A DNA stretch of 64,000 nucleotides, taken from positions 21,082 through 85,081 of the forward strand of contig JBCBPV010000005.1 of assembly GCA_039820585.1 (NCBI GenBank), read 5' to 3'. The DNA comes from JBCBGF01 sp039820585. Lineage in GTDB: Bacteria > Pseudomonadota > Alphaproteobacteria > Rhodobacterales > Rhodobacteraceae. The first letter of the stretch is position 1. Each line of letters starts with the position of its first letter. The position numbers were made by a program, and so were the translations under genes. Shown here one piece after another: positions 7,662-18,262 of the stretch. The notes beneath the pieces were generated by a model. That model did no database searches and had not been told where the DNA came from. It saw only the letters and a program-made list of their open reading frames with translations.

Positions 7662-8821
7662 CAGACCCGTTCGATGGCGATGGCTGTGCCTTCGCCCCCG
7701 CCGATGCAGATGGCGGCGACGCCGCGTTTCAGGCCGTGGTGTTCCAGCGCGTTCAGGAGCGTGACAATGATGCGCGCGCCGGACGCGCCAATGGGGTGGC
7801 CGAGGGCGCAGGCGCCGCCGTGGACGTTCACCTTGTCTCGGGGCAGGCCCATTTCGCGCATGAAGGCCATGGGAACGACGGCGAAGGCTTCGTTCACTTC
7901 CCAGAGGTCGACGTTGTCCTTGGCCCAGCCGATCTGGTCGAGCAGCTTTTGCGCGGCGGGGACGGGGGCGGTGGTGAAGAGGCCGGGGGCCTGGGCGTGG
8001 CCTGCATAGCCCAGGATGCGGGCGCGGGCAGTTTGGGTGTCTGTCGTCAGGACGAGGGCGGCGGCCCCGTCGGAGATTGAGGAGGAGTTGGCGGCGGTGA
8101 CCGTGCCGTCCTTTCGGAAAGCGGGCTTGAGCCCGGGAATTTTATCCGGGCGCGCGTTGGCGGGCTGTTCGTCGGTTGTGACGGCGGTGTCGCCCTTGCG
8201 GCTCGGCACGGTGACTGCCGTGATTTCTCGCGCAAACGCCCCTGCTTTTCCGGCGTTGAGCGCATTCTCCAGCGATCCCAGCGCATAGGCGTCCTGATCT
8301 TCGCGGGTAAACTGATACGCCTCGGCGCAATCCTCGGCGAAGGTGCCCATCAGGCGGCCTTGGTCATAGGCGTCTTCCAGACCGTCGAGGAACATGTGGT
8401 CGATCACTTGGCCATGTCCGATCCGGGCCCCGCTGCGCATCTTTGGCAGAAGGTAGGGGGCATTGGTCATGCTCTCCATACCGCCCGCGACGATGGTGGT
8501 GGCGCGGCCAAGCGCCAGCGTGTCGGAGGCCGCCATCACCGCCTTCATGCCCGAGCCGCACATCTTGTTCAGCGTCGTGGCGGGCACGGTTTCGTCTAGA
8601 CCGGCCTTGAAGCCTGCCTGACGTGCAGGCGCCTGGCCTTGCCCTGCGGGCAGGACGCAGCCCATGATCACCTCTTTCACCTGTGTCGCGGGCAGCCCGG
8701 CATCGGCCAAGGCCGCGGCTATTGCGGCCCCGCCCAGCGTGGGGGCATCAACGCCCGCGAAGGCGCCCTGAAACCCGCCCATGGGCGTGCGCGCCGCCCC
8801 TGCGATCAACACATCTTTCAT
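7661..8821 (-). CDS. Acetyl-CoA acetyltransferase (thiolase)
   Basis: Condenses or cleaves acyl-CoA (acetoacetyl-CoA). The 386-residue protein has the acylated Cys88 in NKMCGSGMKAV, His in ALGHPIGASGARI, and the second catalytic Cys in AICIGGGEGTA, so it should be active. The ATG at 8821 is chosen because the family N-terminus DVLIAGAARTPMGGFQG follows directly; an open frame to 8947 adds 42 unrelated residues. It heads the run with fRMsr, LysE and RluA-type genes. It may serve polyhydroxybutyrate synthesis or ketone/acyl-CoA degradation; no phaB-like neighbour is present to decide. Confidence 0.93.
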   Translation of the reverse strand: MKDVLIAGAARTPMGGFQGAFAGVDAPTLGGAAIAAALADAGLPATQVKEVIMGCVLPAGQGQAPARQAGFKAGLDETVPATTLNKMCGSGMKAVMAASDTLALGRATTIVAGGMESMTNAPYLLPKMRSGARIGHGQVIDHMFLDGLEDAYDQGRLMGTFAEDCAEAYQFTREDQDAYALGSLENALNAGKAGAFAREITAVTVPSRKGDTAVTTDEQPANARPDKIPGLKPAFRKDGTVTAANSSSISDGAAALVLTTDTQTARARILGYAGHAQAPGLFTTAPVPAAQKLLDQIGWAKDNVDLWEVNEAFAVVPMAFMREMGLPRDKVNVHGGACALGHPIGASGARIIVTLLNALEHHGLKRGVAAICIGGGEGTAIAIERV

Positions 8822-8913
8822 ATTCCGCCTCTGCGCCCATGTATCGTGATCTCGTGCTCTTACCGAATGGTAATACCTCGCGTCTAGCGTGGCGCGCAAT
8901 TGTTGGAGAGGCC

Positions 8914-9258
8914 ATGAAACTTCTGTCAGAACGTCATAGCGATACACTGGTGATCCGGGTTGATGAGGCGCGAATCGATGCCGCGGCCGCGGTGGATTTC
9001 AAGGATTCCATGCGCCGGGCGACCCAGGATGGGGCGGCGCGGGTGGTTCTGGATCTGTCCCAGGTGACGATGGTCGACAGCAGCGGTCTGGGCGCGATTG
9101 TCGCCGTGATGAAGCAGTTGGGGGCCGGGTGTCCCCTGGAACTGGCCGGGCTGACGCGCAATGTCGCCACTGTGTTTCGCCTGACGCGCATGGATACGGT
9201 GATGCGCATTCACGGCGACGTGGATGATGCGCTGTCGCTCGCCCGGCCCGCGTGCTGA
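8914..9258 (+). CDS. STAS-domain anti-sigma factor antagonist (RsbV/SpoIIAA-like)
   Basis: A single STAS domain of 114 residues. The motif MVDSSGLGAI contains Ser57, equivalent to the Ser that is phosphorylated in SpoIIAA by its kinase partner. The ATG at 8914 has GGAGAG just upstream. The next gene, after a single base, encodes an RsbW-like ATPase, so the two form a minimal partner-switch pair. No sigma factor gene or PP2C phosphatase gene lies next to them. It is divergent from the thiolase gene with 92 bases between the starts, so promoters for both must lie there. Confidence 0.9.
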   Translation: MKLLSERHSDTLVIRVDEARIDAAAAVDFKDSMRRATQDGAARVVLDLSQVTMVDSSGLGAIVAVMKQLGAGCPLELAGLTRNVATVFRLTRMDTVMRIHGDVDDALSLARPAC

Positions 9259-9259
9259 C

Positions 9260-9721
9260 ATGGCCGCAATGGGGGACGCGCGCGCTGCGTCGGACCAGTC
9301 CTGTCCGATTTCGATCGACCTGCCCGGCACGTTTGACGGTGTGCGCTGGGCGCTGACACAGGTCATGGTCCAGTTGGGGAGCGACAGGTATTCGTTGGAA
9401 GAGCGTGGGACTGTTGAGCTGGTTCTGGCCGAGGTTCTGAACAACGTGGTCGAGCACGCCTATGCCGGGCGCTCGGACGGTAAAGTCGCGTTGCGGGTGG
9501 AGCAGGGTATCAGTGGGCTGAGCGTCGCGGTGGAAGATGACGGCGAACCGATGCCCGACGGCGGGTTGCCCGGCGGGGCGATGGCGGCCCCGACCGAGGA
9601 TTTGCTGGCGATGCCGGAAGGGGGGTATGGCTGGTTCCTGATCGGCCAGCTTGCCCGCGATCACCAGTATCGGCGCGAAGCAGGGCGCAACTCGCTGACG
9701 TTTCGGATTTCGGTGGGTTAG
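9260..9721 (+). CDS. Anti-sigma regulatory factor / serine kinase, HATPase_c fold (RsbW-like)
   Basis: A 153-residue GHKL ATPase. The N box is VLAEVLNNVVEHAY, the G1 box region is EDDGEPMP, and GGYGWFLIGQ is the later glycine-rich box. RsbW/SpoIIAB proteins bind a sigma factor or other partner and phosphorylate the STAS antagonist. The ATG at 9260 follows the STAS stop codon by one base; a second in-frame ATG lies three codons later. No cognate sigma factor is adjacent, so the output could be a distant sigma factor or a non-sigma target. Confidence 0.87.
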   Translation: MAAMGDARAASDQSCPISIDLPGTFDGVRWALTQVMVQLGSDRYSLEERGTVELVLAEVLNNVVEHAYAGRSDGKVALRVEQGISGLSVAVEDDGEPMPDGGLPGGAMAAPTEDLLAMPEGGYGWFLIGQLARDHQYRREAGRNSLTFRISVG

Positions 9722-9996
9722 TACCTTTTGAGGTGGGTTTGCCCGATGTGTTCGTGGATTGCCCCTTGGGTCTGGCACGACAATCTGTGCGCAATGTCTT
9801 TGGTCAAAGTCGTCGGGGCTAGGGCGCCGTGACCCTGTGCGCTGGCAACGGGTCGCAGGTTGCCCCGCGCGATGTGAATTTTGCCTGCTCCAGCCCCTAA
9901 CGCGAAGCGCGTTCGCGGGCTGCGAAAAGCAACGCTTTGCCTTTCAACATGACGTCGAAACGCTTTAGGGTCGCGCTTCGTGAACCAGAGGCCCCC
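9722..9996 (+). other. Non-coding stretch before the GGT-like gene
   Basis: About 275 bases with no supported gene. It holds a short perfect inverted repeat AACGCG-AAG-CGCGTT (9899-9913) with no T-run after it. No tRNA-like fold or clear promoter was recognised. Confidence 0.4.
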
Positions 9997-11577
9997 ATGC
10001 GCGACTTCCATCTTCCCGGACGCTCCCCCGTTTTTGCCCAGAACGGGATGTGCGCCACGTCACACCCCTTGGCCGCGCAAGTCGCTGTTGAGACGCTGAA
10101 ATCCGGTGGCAACGCCGTGGATGCGGCCATCGCCGGGGCGGTGCTGTTGGGGTTGTGCGAACCGGCGATGACCGGGATCGGCGGCGACTGTTTTGTGCTG
10201 TTCACGCCGCCGGGCGAAGACCGCGTTCTGGCGTTGAACGGATCGGGACGCGCGCCGGGGGCAACCTCGGCCGAGGCATTGCGCGCGGCGGGGCACAGCA
10301 CGGTTCCGGTGTCTGATCCGGCGGCGGTGACGGTGCCTGGGGCGGTCGATGCGTTTTGTCGGCTGTCGGCGGATTGGGGACGGCTCGGGCTGGACCGTGT
10401 TTTGGCGCCTGCGATCCACTATGCGGATGCTGGGGTTCCCGTGGCGCCACGCGCAGCGCTTGATTGGTCGCTGCATGCGGGCAAGCTGTTTGGTGCGTCG
10501 GCGCGACACTATCTGCTGGACGGGCGTGTGCCCGTGGCCGGTGAGGTGTTTCGTGCGCCCGCCCAGGCCAAGGCCCTGCGCCTGATCGCTGAACAGGGGC
10601 GAGCGGGGTTTTATGAAGGCGCGGTCGCCGAGGATATGGTGAACAGCCTGCGCGCGCTGGGTGGATGTCACACGCTGGATGACTTTGCCGCCTGCGCGAG
10701 CGACTACACCACGCCGGTGTCGGGCAGTTATGGCGGGCATGAGCTGGTGGAGCATCCGCCGAATGGGGCGGGGGCCACAGCGCATTTGTTGGCCAATATC
10801 CTGAAGCATTTCGATCTGGCGGCGATGGATCCCTTCGGGGTAGAGCGTGCGCATCTTGAGGTTGAGGCCACGAAGCTTGCCTACGATGCGCGGGATCGGA
10901 TCATCGCGGATCCCGACCATACGGTGCATCTGGATCGGCTGCTGGCGCCGGACACGGCCGCGCAACTGGCAGGCCTGATCGACCCGACCCGCGCGAATAC
11001 CGACATCGCGGCCCTGACCGAGGCGGTGCATCGCGAGACGGTGTATATCACCGTGGTCGATCAGGACCGGATGTGTGTTTCGCTGATTTATTCGATCATG
11101 CACGATTTCGGGTCGGGGCTGGCGTCAGACGCCTATGGCATCCTGTTCCAGAACCGGGGCGCGGGCTTCACCCTTCAGCCCGGCCACCCCAATGAGATGG
11201 GGCCCGGCAAGCGACCGTTGCACACGATCATCCCCGCAATGCTGCGTAAAGAAGGGAAGGTGGTGATGCCATTTGGCGTGATGGGGGGCCGGTATCAGCC
11301 GCAGGGCCATCTGCGACTGCTGTCTAACATGTTCGATTTCGGGATGGACGTGCAGACCGCGATCGACGGCCCGCGCGTGTTTTTTGAGCAGGGTCAGTTG
11401 CGGGTTGAGCGGGGCTATACCCCCGGCGTCCACCAGGCACTTGCGGATCTGGGGCACCCGGTCACGGTTTTACCCACGCCGATTGGTGGAGCGCAGGCGA
11501 TCCGTGTTCATCCAGAAACAGGCGTGCTTGAAGGCGCCTCCGACCCGCGAAAGGACGGATGCGCGCTTGGGTACTGA
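9997..11577 (+). CDS. Gamma-glutamyltransferase family Ntn-hydrolase (YwrD-like)
   Basis: A 526-residue protein of the GGT superfamily, which self-cleaves to expose an N-terminal Thr. The predicted nucleophile is Thr348 in RETVYITVVDQD, in the place of the canonical TTHxSVVD. The later loop reads GPGKRPLHTIIPAM, where classical GGTs have an SSM triad, so it belongs to the YwrD-like branch and its true substrate is uncertain. There is no signal peptide, so it should be cytoplasmic, unlike E. coli GGT. The start at 9997 matches the usual family N-terminus (GRSPVFAQNGMCATSHP); a longer frame from 9937 is less likely. It converges on hspQ with 9 bases between stops. Confidence 0.85.
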   Translation: MRDFHLPGRSPVFAQNGMCATSHPLAAQVAVETLKSGGNAVDAAIAGAVLLGLCEPAMTGIGGDCFVLFTPPGEDRVLALNGSGRAPGATSAEALRAAGHSTVPVSDPAAVTVPGAVDAFCRLSADWGRLGLDRVLAPAIHYADAGVPVAPRAALDWSLHAGKLFGASARHYLLDGRVPVAGEVFRAPAQAKALRLIAEQGRAGFYEGAVAEDMVNSLRALGGCHTLDDFAACASDYTTPVSGSYGGHELVEHPPNGAGATAHLLANILKHFDLAAMDPFGVERAHLEVEATKLAYDARDRIIADPDHTVHLDRLLAPDTAAQLAGLIDPTRANTDIAALTEAVHRETVYITVVDQDRMCVSLIYSIMHDFGSGLASDAYGILFQNRGAGFTLQPGHPNEMGPGKRPLHTIIPAMLRKEGKVVMPFGVMGGRYQPQGHLRLLSNMFDFGMDVQTAIDGPRVFFEQGQLRVERGYTPGVHQALADLGHPVTVLPTPIGGAQAIRVHPETGVLEGASDPRKDGCALGY

Positions 11578-11586
11578 GGAGGTGGC

Positions 11587-11913
11587 TCAGTTCAGCTGGA
11601 AGTGCAGCGGATAGTGACCGTCGGTGAAATCACCGAACAGGTCTGGCAGATCCGGGTGATCGACGGGTTGCCCGGAATAGTCGGCCACAAGGTTCTGTTC
11701 GGACACATAGGCCACGTAGTAGCTTTGGTCGTTTTCCGCCAGAAGGTGGTAGAACGGCTGTTCCTTGGACGGTCGGCTTTCTTCGGGAATGGCGTCATAC
11801 CATTCGTCTGTATTCGAAAACTTGGCGTCTACGTCAAAAACTACGCCCCGGAAGGGATGTTTTCTGTGACGGACGACCTGACCCAGGTGATACTTGGCAC
11901 GCTTCTTCAACAT
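11587..11913 (-). CDS. hspQ: Heat shock protein HspQ
   Basis: Small hemimethylated-DNA-binding/YccV-fold protein, 108 residues. Motifs KYHLGQVVRHRKHPFRG, VVFDVDAKFSN, EQPFYHLLAEN and YVSEQNLV are typical of HspQ. In enterobacteria HspQ promotes degradation by Lon and of DnaA. It is a single gene, with a GGGGG ribosome-site region just upstream, reading away from the AEC transporter. Confidence 0.93.
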   Translation of the reverse strand: MLKKRAKYHLGQVVRHRKHPFRGVVFDVDAKFSNTDEWYDAIPEESRPSKEQPFYHLLAENDQSYYVAYVSEQNLVADYSGQPVDHPDLPDLFGDFTDGHYPLHFQLN

Positions 11914-11996
11914 AGTAAAAACCCCCGTAGCACCGTTACTAGAGAAACGCTTTTGGCCTGTCCACGAATCGTAAGTTTAATTTGTAGAAACAAACT

Positions 11997-12878
11997 GTGA
12001 ACCTTGTTCTGACAGTTCTAGAGGTCGTGGCCCCTGTCTTTTTGTTGGGAACGTTGGGGTTTGCCTGGGTCAAACTGGGATTTGAGTATAGAATTCAGTT
12101 TGTTACCCATATCTCGATGACATTGGCGGTGCCGGCGCTGATCTTTGTCTCGCTGATGCAGACCCAGATTGATCCTGTCGCGTTAACCACGGTTTCGATC
12201 GCTGCGGTGGCCGGATACGGACTCATCACTGTTGTCACAGCGCTTATGGTTTGGGCGCTGGGGCTGGATCGTCGCACATATCTGGCCCCGGCGATCTTTG
12301 GCAACACCGGCAATATCGGGCTGCCGCTGGCGTTGTTCGCCTTTGGCGATGTCGGGCTGGGGTATGCCGTGGTGGTGTTCGCAGTGATGTCGGTCTTCGC
12401 GTTTTCGTTCGGGGTTTGGCTTGTGTCGGGCGGCGGATCGCCTTTGCGTGTGGTGCAGGAACCGATGGTGGCGGCCACGCTTCTGGGCGCGCTGTTTTTA
12501 TGGCAGGGCTGGCAGACGCCCACGTTTCTGACCAATGCGCTGACTTTGGTGGGGCAGATGGCGATCCCCTTGATGCTAATCACACTGGGCGTCGGGGTCG
12601 CGCGGCTGACGCCCGGTCGGCTGGGCCGGTCTGTGGGCTTGTCCGTGGCGAAGGCGGTGATCTGCATCTCGTCGGCTTGGGCTGTGGGTCTGTGGTTCGC
12701 GCTAGAGCCTGTGGCTTTTGCGGTGCTGGTGCTGCAGATCTCGACCCCCGTTGCCGTTACCTCTTATCTTCTGGCCGAAAAATACGGCGCGGATGGTGAG
12801 GCGGTCGCGGGCATGGTCTTTGCCTCGACGCTGTTGTCGATTGCTCTGATCCCGGTGCTTTTGGGCTTCCTCTTGTAG
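11997..12878 (+). CDS. AEC (auxin efflux carrier) family transporter
   Basis: A 293-residue inner-membrane protein with about ten hydrophobic helices in two halves, opening with VLEVVAPVFLLGTLGFAWVK and containing the family GNTGNIGLPLA motif. Bacterial AEC members transport malate, malonate or related carboxylates, but the substrate here is unknown. The start is a GTG at 11997 with only a weak ribosome site; no better in-frame start precedes the first helix. It stands alone between hspQ and the SLT lipoprotein gene. Confidence 0.87.
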   Translation: MNLVLTVLEVVAPVFLLGTLGFAWVKLGFEYRIQFVTHISMTLAVPALIFVSLMQTQIDPVALTTVSIAAVAGYGLITVVTALMVWALGLDRRTYLAPAIFGNTGNIGLPLALFAFGDVGLGYAVVVFAVMSVFAFSFGVWLVSGGGSPLRVVQEPMVAATLLGALFLWQGWQTPTFLTNALTLVGQMAIPLMLITLGVGVARLTPGRLGRSVGLSVAKAVICISSAWAVGLWFALEPVAFAVLVLQISTPVAVTSYLLAEKYGADGEAVAGMVFASTLLSIALIPVLLGFLL

Positions 12879-12952
12879 CACACGCGTTTTTTGTTTTCCG
12901 CGCCGGGGTGTTGCGGTACTGTGGAAAAAAATAAAATACGAGCGAGAGGCAA

Positions 12953-13537
12953 ATGAGCAGGTTTCTCCGTGCAGCGATCCTTCTGGTGTTTGTCACCGGA
13001 TGCGGGAGCACGAATTATTCCGCGCCGCGGAATTTGGACAATGCGTGCAGTATTGTCAGTCAACGACCGAACTATCTTGACGCGATGCAGCGAACGGAAT
13101 CGCGCTGGGGCGTGCCGGTGCCGGTGCAGATGGCGACGATCTATCAGGAATCGAAGTTCATCGGGAACGCGCGCACGCCGCATGAATATGCGCTGGGCGT
13201 GATCCCGATGGGGCGGCAATCGTCGGCCTATGGCTATAGCCAGGCGTTGGACGGGACGTGGGATGAATATCGCGATGAAACGGGAAAACGTTTTGCCCGG
13301 CGCGATGACATCCGCGATGCGACCGATTTCATGGGTTGGTACATGGACAAGACCGAGGCGCGTCTTGGCATCTCGAAAGGTGATACCGAGCGGCAGTATC
13401 TGGCCTATCACGAGGGGCGCACGGGCTATGCGCGCGGCAGCTACCGCCAGAAGGCGTGGTTGATGCGGGTGGCCAATGAAGTGGCGCAGCGGGCGGTCAC
13501 GTATGAGGCACAGCTGGTGAGCTGTGGGAAGCGCTAG
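12953..13537 (+). CDS. Lipoprotein with transglycosylase SLT-type (lysozyme-like) domain
   Basis: A 194-residue exported lipoprotein. The signal peptide ends in the lipobox VTGC (Cys17). The mature part has the lytic transglycosylase pattern IYQESKF with candidate catalytic Glu66, followed by AYGYSQAL and, later, YLAYHEG. It should cut peptidoglycan at the outer membrane. The start has GAGAGG at a good distance. The upstream 70 bases are AT-rich (AAAAAAATAAAATA) and could hold the promoter. Its stop codon overlaps the convergent lolA stop in the palindrome CTAG. Confidence 0.87.
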   Translation: MSRFLRAAILLVFVTGCGSTNYSAPRNLDNACSIVSQRPNYLDAMQRTESRWGVPVPVQMATIYQESKFIGNARTPHEYALGVIPMGRQSSAYGYSQALDGTWDEYRDETGKRFARRDDIRDATDFMGWYMDKTEARLGISKGDTERQYLAYHEGRTGYARGSYRQKAWLMRVANEVAQRAVTYEAQLVSCGKR

Positions 13538-14142
13538 CCCCCGCGCGATTCCTGTTCCTGGACGATGTTGAACAGGCGTGCGGGAAGCCGCAGGCCGGTT
13601 TCCAGCTGATCCAGGATCACGCGGGTGCGGGCGCCGCCGCCATCGATGATCGTCCATTCGGCCAGGGCGATGGGTTCATTGGTGAACACGATCTCGATCT
13701 GACCATTCTCGGGCGTTTCGGGATCTTGCGCGACCAGTTTGGTGTGCGTGTCATCGCCGACGTGCCCGACAACCATGTTGCGATTGCTCAGGTCGACCTG
13801 GCGTTCGAGGATCAGGTTCAGCGGCGTGCGCCGCAGCGGATATTGCTCGGGCCGTTTGGAGTTTGAGCGGCCATCAAAGATCGCCACCTGCCCGCCGCCC
13901 GCCATCACCAGAGACTCGTCTGGCGGGTTGTATTCAAACCGCGCCCGTCCTGGGCGGCGGATGTACAGCGTGCCGGTCGATTGCGATCCGTCATCGTTGA
14001 ACTGCCGGAACGTGGCCCGGGCCGTCACCAGATCATTGAAGTACTGCGACAACTCGTCGAGCGACACCATGGCAGAGGCCCGGGTGCCGAGGGTTGACGC
14101 CGCTGCGGCAAGCGTGAGTGTGAAAATCCGTCGCGTAATCAT
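13534..14142 (-). CDS. lolA: Outer-membrane lipoprotein carrier protein LolA
   Basis: Periplasmic chaperone that carries lipoproteins from LolCDE to the outer membrane. The 202-residue protein has a signal peptide (MITRRIFTLTLAAAA to RASA) with twin arginines, and the LolA hallmarks TARATFRQ, GTLYIRRPGRARFEY and LILERQVDLS. It lies downstream of ftsK on the same strand with about 70 bases between, an order common in Rhodobacterales. It partners in function with the many lipoproteins encoded nearby (LptE, the SLT protein, DUF3035 and DUF3576 proteins). Confidence 0.93.
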   Translation of the reverse strand: MITRRIFTLTLAAAASTLGTRASAMVSLDELSQYFNDLVTARATFRQFNDDGSQSTGTLYIRRPGRARFEYNPPDESLVMAGGGQVAIFDGRSNSKRPEQYPLRRTPLNLILERQVDLSNRNMVVGHVGDDTHTKLVAQDPETPENGQIEIVFTNEPIALAEWTIIDGGGARTRVILDQLETGLRLPARLFNIVQEQESRGG

Positions 14143-14215
14143 AAGCTCTACCTATGCCTGCCACACCTTGGGTTCATGCCCATCCCTATCACGAATGGGC
14201 GAGCGGGGGCGCGCA

Positions 14216-16948
<2,733 letters not shown>

Positions 16949-16960
16949 GGTCCCTCGTCC

Positions 16961-18145
16961 TCACATATAGAGACAGTCGCGGATTGCCGTCAGACCGCGC
17001 TGCATTTCTTGTTCGTCATCCGCAACCATTGCGACGCGAATGTATTCTTTGCCCGGGTTCCCGGTGTCGGTGTCGCGCGCCAGATAGGCACCGGGCAGCA
17101 CGCGCACGCCATGGGTTGTCCACAGCTTCAGTGCGGCGTCTTCGCCATCGGCGACCGGTAGCCACAGGAAAAACCCGGCCTCCGGCGCGCCGCAATGGTC
17201 GATGCCATCGAAAGTGGCGTCCGCGATCTGATACTTGCGCTGATAGAGCGCGCGGTTTTCGTCCACATGGGTCTCATCGGCCCAGACCTTTTCGGCGGCG
17301 CGTTGCAAGGGCAGGGGAACCGGGGCGCCCGCATAGGCGCGCAGTTGCTTCAGCGCCGCCATGCTGTGCGCGCCGCCCGCCACAAACCCCGCGCGCAGAC
17401 CCGGCAGGTTGGAGCGTTTGGAGAGGGAATGGAAGATCACCACACGCTCGGGATCGGCGCCCATGTGATGCGCGACCTGCATCGCGCCCGGGGGCGGGTC
17501 GGTGCGATAGATCTCGGAATAGCATTCGTCGGCGAAAATGCGAAAGTCGTGCTTTTCGGCGAGGGTCAGGAGCGTTTGCCAATACTGCGTGTCGGCCACA
17601 GCGCCTTGCGGGTTGGCGGGGGAGCACAGGTAGGCAATTGCGGTGCGGTCCAGAACGTCCGCGGGCAGGGCAGCGTAGTCCGGCAGAAACCCGGTGTCGC
17701 GCGTGGCGGGGACATAGATGGGTTCTGCCCCGGCGGTCAACGCGGCCACGGCATAGACCTGGTAGAACGGATTGGGCATCAACACGATGGGTGTCCTGCC
17801 GCCCTTCACCTCGGGACACAGCGCGATGGCTGCGTTGAACAGCCCCTCGCGCGTGCCGTTCAGGACCATCAGCTGTGTCTCGGCTTCGGCGGGCACGCCG
17901 TAGCGCCGCGCGATCCAGTCGGCCATGGCCTGGCGCAGTTCGGGCGTGCCGTCGTTGGGCGGATATTTCCCGAACTCGCTGGCGTGTTCTGCGATTGTCT
18001 GGCTCAGCCATTCAGGGAAGGCATGGCGCGGCTCACCGATGGACATGGCAATGGGTGCGGCACCGGGCGCATGCCCGTCCAGCAAGCGCCGCAGACGCGG
18101 AAACGCGTATTCCGGCAGGTGTGAAAACCGCTCTGGAAAGCTCAT
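16961..18145 (-). CDS. dapC: Succinyldiaminopimelate aminotransferase-type PLP enzyme (DapC)
   Basis: Fold-type I aminotransferase, 394 residues. The PLP lysine is in FHSLSKRSNLPGLRAGF; other motifs are GKYPPNDGTPELRQA and LMPNPFYQVY. It matches the DapC branch that makes N-succinyl-diaminopimelate for lysine and peptidoglycan. I place the start at the ATG at 18145 because GAGG lies 6 bases before it; a TTG one codon earlier is possible. It is upstream of ftsK. dapB lies about 31 kb to the right, so the pathway is scattered. Confidence 0.88.
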   Translation of the reverse strand: MSFPERFSHLPEYAFPRLRRLLDGHAPGAAPIAMSIGEPRHAFPEWLSQTIAEHASEFGKYPPNDGTPELRQAMADWIARRYGVPAEAETQLMVLNGTREGLFNAAIALCPEVKGGRTPIVLMPNPFYQVYAVAALTAGAEPIYVPATRDTGFLPDYAALPADVLDRTAIAYLCSPANPQGAVADTQYWQTLLTLAEKHDFRIFADECYSEIYRTDPPPGAMQVAHHMGADPERVVIFHSLSKRSNLPGLRAGFVAGGAHSMAALKQLRAYAGAPVPLPLQRAAEKVWADETHVDENRALYQRKYQIADATFDGIDHCGAPEAGFFLWLPVADGEDAALKLWTTHGVRVLPGAYLARDTDTGNPGKEYIRVAMVADDEQEMQRGLTAIRDCLYM

Positions 18146-18217
18146 CAATGCCTCAAACGCGGGATCGTTACGCCCCGCTTTGACGTGAATCTAACTAAGC
18201 GGGGCCCAAGCGTCCAG

Positions 18218-18240
18218 AAAAAGCCCCGGATTTTCGGGGG
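18218..18240 (-). terminator. Rho-independent terminator of the amidase gene
   Basis: Read on the minus strand: CCCCG, loop AAAATC, CGGGG, then C and five T. It lies about 23 bases past the amidase stop codon and before dapC. Confidence 0.75.
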
Positions 18241-18262
18241 ATGCTTGTTGAATTTGTGGCAT

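Noticed and set aside
9899..9913. AACGCG-AAG-CGCGTT hairpin as a terminator or small RNA
   Set aside because: Six base pairs only, a 3-base loop and no T-run; chance is enough to explain it in GC-rich DNA.
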